Assembly: GCA_036346225.1 (NCBI GenBank) | Contig: JARFIW010001452.1 | Span: 682,001 to 746,000, forward strand | Source: Platerodrilus igneus | Lineage: Eukaryota > Arthropoda > Insecta > Coleoptera > Lycidae | DNA: 64,000 nucleotides | Reading direction: 5' to 3' | Position numbers and translations under genes: made by a program | The notes under the pieces: generated by a model | The model's database searches: none | What the model was told of the DNA's origin: nothing | What the model saw: only the letters and a program-made list of their open reading frames with translations | Shown here: in pieces, positions 56,500 to 64,000 of the stretch | Position numbering within the stretch: the first letter of the stretch is position 1 | Layout of the letters: the number at the start of each line of letters is the position of its first letter

Positions 56500-57914
56500 G
56501 CTGAGTTTTAGAATGTCATTAGTTGGAGTATTTACTTGATTCTTACATGATAAGACCAAGTGCAACGCCTCAACTAAGGTAATGCGCGATTAAGACAATG
56601 GCAGCACGGGGAAAGGCTTGCCTTTATATATTACACCAAGCGGGTGATGGCCAGTTTCTACTTAACTGAAGCACGAACTGTACTAGTTTGAACAAAAATA
56701 ATACGCAAAGTTCAAGTGTGAAATTAAAACTACGACTTTAAAGTGAAAGTTAATAATTAAAAATTTTAAGTACAAGTGCACGTTCAAATATACACGTTCG
56801 CCGTCGACATAAGATGTAAGTTCAAATTTTAATTAAGGTAAACATGATCTTTAACATTTATTTACTTAGGGCACTGAGAAATTCTCTGAGAAATTCACTG
56901 AAAGATTTATGAAGCGATTCAATAAACAATTCACGAAACATATTCAATACGAAATCTAATGTATAAATCCAATACTACTAGTAACAGAGATAATAAAGGG
57001 GAAACTCTGAATCAGGACGTTAAACTGAAAGCAACTCAAGGTCACTGGTTAACATTACATGTGATTTTCCAATGCTCCACCCGAAGGTACTACATTGGCC
57101 AGGAAGCGAGTTTTTGTTACCTGGAAAATTTTGAATTTTGCCGAACCCTTGCTGTTCCAAGCAAGGTAGGGATCTTTACGTGCGTGACAACACTCACACA
57201 CGGGACCTCCATTTTACCTCTCATCCGAACGAGGGTGTATTTTTGTGAAAAATGCTCGCCTAACATTTTTCAAGCGGACCGTGTCGGGATTCGAACCCGG
57301 GACCTTGGTCACTGGTTAACAGCATGTAGCGGCAGGTCAAAGGATTGGGGTGTACGCAGAACTACACATTCGAACCAGGAAATCAACAGAAAAAATACCA
57401 GGTTAGAGAAATTAAATTAATATTTATGTGAAGGCTATCAAAAATTTTGATTAATACGTAGAAATTACGTTAAAATTACGACGGGTCATTGAACGTTCAA
57501 CGAGGCCTCTAATATAATACAGAGTTATTTTTGCTGGCTTTATATATTTTTAATTGGGTTATAATTTAGTGACGAACAGATTTATATTTTTACTTTGCTT
57601 CGAGGGTTTAAATAGCAAATAATATTACGAAGTTTGTAGAAGTGCAAATTGTACATATTTCGGTTTATTATACAAATTTTTGGTTATTAAGTTTATCTCA
57701 TTTAGGTATGAAGTGTTAGAGAAAAAGGGGGGTAAAATTTTCTCTGTTATTGTATTGTCATGCACTCTGTGTGGGGTTGAACTGAGCTAGTCGAGGCATA
57801 AATCTAATTGTGTGAAATTTAAAATTTATTCTAGATTATTTAAGAACACAGTGGTGGCGACCAGCAGGCAACTGAGCGTTAAATATATCGAAGTACGGCG
57901 ATATCATAGCAATA
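56500..57914 (+). repeat. Solo-LTR-like repeat, family C, copy 2 (interrupted)
   Basis: Shares with copy 1, in order, ACTGTACTAGTTTGAA (about 56678), the CTTAGGGCACTGAGAA region, ACTGAGCTAGTCGAGGCATA (57781) and the terminus GATATCATAGCAATATAT. TTTATATATTA near 56622 is a TATA candidate. A SINE sits at 57055-57306. The left border is not fixed; 56500 is where resemblance begins to be visible. Alignment to copy 1 is patchy. Confidence 0.5.
57040..57321 (-). repeat. tRNA-derived SINE, copy 6, with 15-bp duplication
   Basis: Body 57055-57306 on the minus strand, flanked by perfect 15-bp repeats GGTCACTGGTTAACA (57040-57054 and 57307-57321). It keeps the B box (complement of GGATTCGAACCCGGGACC) but lacks the tRNA head before it, so it is 5'-truncated as LINE-mobilised SINEs often are. 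It lies inside C copy 2 and is therefore younger than that repeat. Confidence 0.9.
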
Positions 57915-59655
57915 TATACATATATTTCTGTGTAGTTGTAGCCTTGTTGAGTTGGACGATAAATTTTATCTGCTGTAAGCCCCGTTCGTTGGACGCCAAA
58001 TGCTATAAAGTTATATAGCTTGCTTCACTTACCTACTGTAATTCCTGATTGAATTTCCGAAAATGCCGCTTTTCAACACAACAGAATCTCAAACCTAAAT
58101 TTAAGAATCCACTTTCTCTACCATCTTAGTAGAACATTAGAAGGACTCTTCTGCTCTAATAGAATCATGTATTAATTCTTTACTAAGATTCTAAAGTACA
58201 AATGTTCACAAATAATATAGTAAAATATAGAAAGATGATAATGTTTACGGTATTAGAACGAATAACAAGAAAAGTACAAATGTCAAAGTTTCAACTAACA
58301 CCAAAAATAATATTACATTGCATATCAGCGTCTGAGTATACTCACACCACCGTTTTTACTCTTTGAAAATATACATTTTCTACCCGATACGCGTAAATTG
58401 CGCTTTGTTATACAAATAATAAATTTCCTAACTGAAAATCGTGTAAATTGATCAAACAGAAGTCACTACCACTTACAACAAAAGTTTATCATTTTCAGTC
58501 CTTTAAATTCCAAACACTACAAATATTAATATTCCATATATAAAACTTTCCTTCTAATATAAATTACTATCAATCTTGCTTAGCGTCATGATTGTTTAAC
58601 TTGCCTTTCACTAGCACTTAAGCCTAGAAAGCTAATCAAAGGTTAACATACAATAGAAACGAATAAAGTAGACTAGAAGTCCTAGATATAATCCTCATTA
58701 TTTAAGATAATTAAAAATGTAGATCTACTTACAATTTTTCCAAAATTGGCAAAAATCAACTGATTGCATAATAATTATTGATATTTTAAGCTTTTACTAA
58801 TTTTTATTAATCACTGTAATACTTTTAAATAACTTCGTTTGTCAGCAGAAGAACAGGGAATGATCCTTTAAAACTACACTCGTCTTATTTATAACTTCAC
58901 GTCCATATTGGAAACCATAGCATCATTTAGGGAATTTTCTATCCTCAAAAGGTATACGTCCTGCTAAAAATCACGCAGCCCGCTCCAATAATAAAGGTTT
59001 CAGTTCACAACACAGTAACTGGTTGGTTTAGCCCACTCAACAATGTGAACTTTGTTGATCAAACCTAAAATTCGACCATTTCCAACTACTAATATTGCAA
59101 GGTTGACACTTTTAAACACCTCATTGGATAATTGCCAATTTTTAAAAAAAAGGCATATAATTTAATTGTAAAATATCCTCTAAAACAATTTATTATTTAT
59201 CCTAAATTGTTGTTACTGAAAGAAAATATTTTGTCTTCTGAGAAGTACGTTATTATTTAAAAATAACATTTCGTTCATATATAGTACACTTTCTTGTCTG
59301 TAGTTCAGATTTGTAACTAGCTTGAAATTTAATTATTGTATAATACTTTGCTTTTGTGATGTAATCTATTTGTTAGAATAAAAATACAAGGTTATGTTTT
59401 TAATTGTGCTATATTTCTAAGTCTGTTGTCATAAATGCAAATTCAACATGCTACAGGTTCAGCGACGTAGTCTAAAAAAAGAAATTGGATTGCCGTTCAG
59501 GTACTAGAGCAGTTTTGTTAAAGTAGTGTAAGGAAGAAGAACATTTTCCTTACTAAGCGACAATCTGCGTATGTAAATTGTGGGACAGTTAGTAGAACAT
59601 TTTTGATAATTTATTGTTTGTAATGTTTAGTTAATTGTTAAGCTGTAAATTATGC
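57915..59655. other. Unexplained AT-rich DNA
   Basis: About 1.7 kb with no recognised gene or shared repeat. Confidence 0.4.
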
Positions 59656-59659
59656 TTTT

Positions 59660-59760
59660 GTGTTTGGGTATATAAGGAACCGCGAAAAAAGAATTGTACA
59701 ACTTGCTTTACAACAGTTTGAAGAAGCAAAAGGTACTTGCTTTATTCTTTGTTACCTAAA
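59660..59760 (+). promoter_or_regulatory. TATA-type promoter candidate
   Basis: GGGTATATAAGGAACCGCG at about 59666 is a good TATA context. About 30 bp downstream TTGTACAACTTG could be the start region. It lies roughly 0.3 kb upstream of the piggyBac-like remnant and might be that element's promoter. No direct proof. Confidence 0.35.
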
Positions 59761-60518
59761 TATTACATTTACAGCAAATTTCTTCCTTTAGGGAATATTT
59801 CATGGCTTCTGGAACCGGCTACAACAGACCTTGACGTTTCAACTACTAAAGAGGTGCTAGATGGGTCAGAATTGACGCGTCGTCGGCGCGCAATCATCAC
59901 GTTACAGACTATGGGCAGTCTAATGTAAGTACCTCGGACTGTGAGTATGAAGTACAGGCAAGAATGTCCATTCCAAACTTGTCAGCAAAATTTGCAACTT
60001 CGGTAAAGAAAGATGTACTGTGAAAATAGCGTCGTCGGCGTCGCCGTGGATCAATGTAGTAAGCGTAAGACTACGGATCCCAAGGTCTTGGGTTCGAATC
60101 CCGACACGGCCGACTGCTTGAAAAATGGCAGGTGATCATTTTTCACAAAAATTACGCCCTCATTCGGATGAAAGGTTAAATGGAGGTTCCATGTGTGAGT
60201 GTTGTCACGCCCGTAAAAGATCCCTACCTTGCCTGGAACGGCAAGGGTTCGGCAAAATTCTAAATTTCCGGGCAACAAAAAACTCGCCTCCTGGCCAATG
60301 TAGTACTTTCGGGTGGAGCATTGGAAATGTAAATGCACGGTGAAAATAGCGTTCCAGAAGCAAGTACAAGTACGGCTGGTATGTGTTCATTGTGCCCGCG
60401 TCGCAAGAACAGAAAAGCAAAGAAACAGTGTTGTAAGTGTTCTAAATATCTATATAATGAACATTCCAATTTTATATGTCAGAGGTGTCTGGAGATAGAA
60501 AGTTCTTCCTCTTCCTAA
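59738..60518 (+). pseudogene. piggyBac-like 3' remnant split by a SINE
   Basis: After the SINE, 60353-60518 encodes TSTAGMCSLCPRRKNRKAKK and then QCCKCSKYLYNEHSNFICQR ending in CLE. This is the cysteine-rich C-terminal domain of piggyBac transposases (family CxxC ... CxKCxxxxCxxH). Upstream of the SINE, frames around 59930-60020 (MSIPNLSAKFATSVKKD) could be the preceding linker. The DDD catalytic domain is missing, so this is an internally deleted copy, or only a tail. Stops and frame changes separate the parts. Confidence 0.6.
60017..60352 (+). repeat. tRNA-derived SINE, copy 7, with 16-bp duplication
   Basis: Body 60033-60336, flanked by 16-bp repeats ACTGTGAAAATAGCGT (60017-60032) and ACGGTGAAAATAGCGT (60337-60352), with one mismatch. 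Nearly identical to copy 5, including the GCCGTG...CACGGC acceptor pairing and the B box GGGTTCGAATCC, which is a perfect consensus here. It interrupts the piggyBac-like remnant. Confidence 0.92.
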
Positions 60519-61120
60519 TTGGGCATTACTTTTGAATCATGCGACTTACATTTTTTATTTTGATTATGCATGATTATGTATCAATTATTTAGTAAATATT
60601 TTGAGTTCTTTATTGTATCTATATTTCTGTCTGATTTAAGCTTGTTTGTTACATGTATAAAATATTTTGCGTGTCTATATACTGATTATATCATATTTTA
60701 CGTTAAAATATTAAAACATAATATGTGAGCAAATTACTCATCGCGCGATAATAAAAGTTCCGCTGGATTAAATTCATAAATAATATACAGACAATTAAAC
60801 AAAAGATACAAATAGATATAGGCACGCGTCATTTAGACCTCCCTTCATTGCGGCACAAATTTACTCAAATTTATTACATTATATTTCCCAATCTCGTGAC
60901 AATTCTCAGTAGAGGAAAATCAGGCAACCCAGCACCTCATTTCCTCCAGAATCCCTCATTTCCTCACTCATCTGGACCAAATTTACATGTAAATTCGCAC
61001 TATAAAGTCTTATTTTAGATGAATCTCCTCCTGACTCCTCCTTGCTCTCCTCCTTGCTCGGACACCCCCACAACCATTTTGATTACATCACACCCGCATT
61101 CTTTCCACCCGCGAGATAAA
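60519..61120. other. Unexplained DNA before tandem array
   Basis: About 600 bases. From about 60900 the plus strand becomes pyrimidine-rich (CTCCTC runs), grading into the tandem array. No gene. Confidence 0.4.
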
Positions 61121-62020
61121 TCTTTCTCCACATTTCCACCCACGAGATAAACCTATCTTGTTTGGTATCAATTAATATTAGAATTTTCTTAGCTACCCGA
61201 ATCTCTAGGAATTTTTTAGATTGCATCATCCCCAGGAGCTACCCCATTTTAAGATTTCTTACCTGTAGCAACTTTTAAGCGTTCTTATAAATTTTTTAGT
61301 CATGCGATACATCTTGTTAGTCTAAAATTTTATGTAGAATCCAAATCTGTAAACAGATTTGAAATCGGACCACGCCCTGCAAAGTTATACCCCTTTAAGT
61401 CCTGATCTTCTAATTTTGCTATTTGCTCTATAAGCAAACCTAACAAATAGTTTTCTTCGTCTAGCCATGCATCTTTCGAGATAAACCTATCTTGTTTGGT
61501 ATCAATATAATATTAAATTTTCTCAGCTACCCGAATCTCTAAGAATTTTTAGATTGCATCATCCCCAAGGGAGCTACCCTGATTTTAAGATTTCTTACCG
61601 TTGCGACTTTTGACCGTTCTTATAACATTTTTTATACATGCGATACATTAAATTAGCTAGAATTTTATGTAGAATCCGAATCTCTAAACAGATTTAAAAT
61701 CGGACCACGCCCTGCAAAGTTACATATACCCTCTGCGAGATAAATCTTTCTCCACATTTCCACCCACGAGATAAATACCTTGTTTGGTATCAATTAATAT
61801 TAAATTTTTTAGCTACCCAAATCTCTTTAAATTTTCACATAGCACCATCCCCAAGGAGCTACCCCATTTAAGATTTTTGACGGAGCGATTTTTGAGCGTT
61901 CTTATAAATTTTCTTTATACATGCGATGCATCTTGTTAGTCTAGAATTTTATGTAAAATCCGAATCTGTAAATAGATTTAAAATCGAACGACCCTTACCA
62001 TTTACACACACCCTTTAAAT
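61121..62020 (+). repeat. Three-copy tandem array, units about 290-340 bp
   Basis: The order GAGATAAA, CTTGTTTGGTATCAAT, AGCTACCC, ATCCCCAAGGGAGCTACCC-like, GCGTTCTTATAA, CATGCGATACAT, ATTTTATGTAGAATCC and AGATTTAAAATCGGACCACG repeats at about 61140-61395, 61478-61725 and 61768-62000. The stretch CTTTCTCCACATTTCCACCC precedes units 1 and 3 but is replaced before unit 2 by an extra roughly 80-bp segment. Copies differ by perhaps 10-15 percent. Non-coding; satellite-like or part of a larger repeat. Confidence 0.75.
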
Positions 62021-62585
62021 TATAAATTTCCTGCGGCTTATACATAAAAGAAAATCTAAAAACCATTCTTAAAACTTTTATTACAAACAATTTTACTAAT
62101 ACAGTTTAAATTTTTAAAACCACATTTCTAAATATATATTCACAATTTTTATTTTCAACCTAGAACTTGTCATATCGGGTCATACTTATTAATATTTATT
62201 TCTAAATAGAGCACCTTTTCCAAAGACCAACCGGACCCCATGTTTCAAATTCCTCTGATTTTGTTCATGGTTTCGCTTAAGACCTCGTACTATTTTCCAG
62301 ATTACTAGAAGACGTTATAACAACATTTTTGTGTTAAAGGATTTCACATCGGTATCTCTTCCCCATTTTGTGTAAACGCCGTAGAGTTCGCAGTAGACTT
62401 TTACTGCTGTATGTTGTATTCTTTTTCATTTATTAATCGAATAAATCGCTCTTTCTGCTTCAAAGAAACTCGGGCACTCCATCGTCGACACTGGCGTTCT
62501 TTATGCGATAGCTAGCCATACGGTTGTTAAACGCAGTGCTAACCATTTCTACACATCGTCGCTAGTAGCGGTAACTGATGCATTT
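62021..62585. other. Unexplained DNA
   Basis: About 560 bases without recognised gene or repeat. Confidence 0.4.
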
Positions 62586-62589
62586 TATG

Positions 62590-62945
62590 TCTGTTGCTCC
62601 TTAAATGTGCGGCATACGTAGTTTTTCCATTTCGAAATCGCATACTTTACACATAATTCGTGGTTGTTTCGTACAAGTACCTTTAACAGCTGGCGGAGCT
62701 GAACGTTTAAGGCTTAATGACATACCGTGCTGTTTTCCTTGTGTCGCAGTAAGTTGTCCATTCTCGTAAAGCGAAACCGCAAGTCCCACAGTTTAAGTAC
62801 TTTGCTGCGGGCGGATGTATAAAGCAACCTGGACGATGTTGCACCACGACATTTGTTCTGGTGCCGTATGAAGCATTTTCCAGGTATAGGAAGCACCGCA
62901 AGAGTTGCACTTAAAACGTTTGCAGATACCATTTTAGTACAAAAC
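62590..62945 (-). pseudogene. Three C2H2 zinc fingers, each frameshifted
   Basis: Minus strand. Finger 1 (about 62930-62868) reads FKCNSCGASYTWK then, one frame over, RHQNKC. Finger 2 (about 62795-62720) reads CGTCGF then FRFTRMDNLLRHKENSTVCH. Finger 3 (about 62655-62590) reads MCKVCDFEMEK then AAHLRSNRHKMH. Each has the Cys pair and the His pair, but in different frames. Spacing and the SYTWK/FTRMDNLLRHK flavour recall insect BTB-zinc-finger factors of the lola type. This is a resemblance by eye, not an identification. It is probably a decayed gene exon or retrocopy. Confidence 0.5.
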
Positions 62946-64000
62946 AAAATCCGCACTATAAGACTTGACTTGTAAGCGAACTAACATAACTAAAGAGTTT
63001 ACTCTTGCGTACCTGCTTTATGTACCCTATAGAATGCAAACCGAAGGTTTCGAAGATACCGAACGAAGTTGAGGATTCAGCGAGGAACTAAATGACGTCA
63101 TAATCCTCGCTGCTCGTCCAATACATTTAGCCAATGTATGCACCTGGTTCGCTTGTCCATGGTGCGAATGCCGTTAGTAGAAACATCGAAAACGTCTTCC
63201 ATGTTATACGGATCGCGTGCATATTAAAAATCCAAAGGGTGGTAGCACACGCACACAAATTGTGTGCAAGTCGTGCTGTAGAAGATGCAGTGCTACTATA
63301 ACCAAAAACACTTTAAACCATTACTAAGAAAATACCAACTTGTTTTACAGGATACTTACTAATAAACAATTTAATTTTAAATAACTTCTACGTCATACTT
63401 TAGGAAATGATGCTTGAATATTTTCCAAATGAATCACCAAGCGAAAGTATATGTAGCAGTATTAAATTACCATTAATTTCCCATTTTACGACCATGGTTA
63501 ATTATAGATTAAAATTTAATTTGTGCACGTTCGAGCTTCTCGTAAACTAACATATTTTATAGCAACAATGCGCTGTATAATACATGCATACCCTTCGCCG
63601 CGCTACTGCTATTCTTGTAATTGCTAGAAAAAGTCACTCTCCTTTTTACTGTTAGGACCGATGCAAAGCACCATTATACTTTCTATAGCACATCGCGCAC
63701 TTTTCGTATGATAATTAAATTTTGCTTCTGTGGCTTTTACACTTTCGCATAGCGGTTAATCGCACGTAATGATTTCTAGAACCGGTAAGTACTCGATATC
63801 GTCCAAATAGAAATTAGATGCTCGATGTCTGTCAACTTCCAATTCCCTCGTAAAGGTAGAAAAACTCAGTCAATCATCCTATTAAACTTCGACCCGCTCC
63901 TGTTCTGATAATTTACAAACATTTTTCAAACGACAATGGGCCGAGAATTTTAAACCTCCGAGGATCTTTAAGTCGTGATCAATTACACATCCGAGCTACG
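62946..64000. other. Unexplained DNA at the right edge
   Basis: About 1 kb with somewhat higher GC content and no recognised ORF. It contains a perfect CRE-like palindrome TGACGTCA at 63093-63100 between the inverted pair CAGCGAGG and CCTCGCTG (about 63078-63112), about 150 bp upstream of the minus-strand zinc-finger relic. Confidence 0.35.

Noticed and set aside
38860..57900. Considered as Helitrons or TIR transposons instead of LTR-like repeats
   Set aside because: The ends of families A, B and C are not inverted repeats of each other and lack Helitron termini. TATA and polyadenylation signals in order fit LTRs better, though this is not proven.
1..64000. CRISPR arrays, bacterial operons, riboswitches, rho-independent terminators
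   Set aside because: The sequence is eukaryotic, with tRNA-SINEs, LINEs and splice-like signals. Short repeats seen are TEs or microsatellites without regular spacers.

Overview
This is AT-rich eukaryotic DNA, most probably from an arthropod and likely an insect. The repeat families present (mariner, pogo/Tigger, Jockey- and CR1/L2-like LINEs, Penelope-like elements, piggyBac and hAT pieces, a tRNA-derived SINE) are together typical of insect intergenic or intronic DNA. I found no intact host gene, no bacterial-style operon and no CRISPR array. Nearly every protein-coding signal is a broken transposable element (TE) gene with stops and frameshifts. The species cannot be named from this window.

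Layout. 1-3.5 kb: the tail of a pogo-like transposase, a tRNA-SINE, a decayed arthropod repeat ORF, and a 1.28-kb mariner-type element inserted into it. 3.5-8.6 kb: AT-rich DNA with one unrecognised ORF cluster and a promoter-like patch. 8.6-10.6 kb: a second pogo/Tigger-like transposase (minus strand) bracketed by three SINE copies. 11.45-14.97 kb: a Jockey-type LINE with an 11-bp target-site duplication. 15-27.8 kb: mostly unexplained AT-rich DNA holding a fold-back repeat, a dead mariner, a hAT C-terminus and two small tandem duplications. 27.85-30.42 kb: a pogo-type element with recognisable terminal inverted repeats (TIRs) and a DDD transposase. 30.4-33.3 kb: a field of degenerate dispersed repeats. 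33.3-38.8 kb: a young SINE, then a CR1/L2-like LINE interrupted by a Penelope-like element and by an 855-bp insert with an 8-bp duplication.

38.8-57.9 kb is the most structured part. It holds at least six non-coding 1.4-2.1 kb repeats that look like solo LTRs, with an internal TATA box, a polyadenylation signal and a terminus reading GCAATATA. Most of them sit against (TA)n tracts. They are interleaved with a roughly 1.5-kb near-perfect palindrome built from two Penelope-like 3' ends and with an element that has TIRs of about 140 bp. Two of the LTR-like copies face each other as arms of nearly 2 kb.

57.9-64 kb: a piggyBac C-terminal remnant split by a SINE with a 16-bp duplication, a three-copy tandem array of roughly 300-bp units, and a broken set of three C2H2 zinc fingers. 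The pieces are not a cooperating gene set. They are layers of successive insertions, and several insertion junctions can be read exactly. Percent identities, family names at subfamily level and RNA structures were judged by eye and are marked accordingly.
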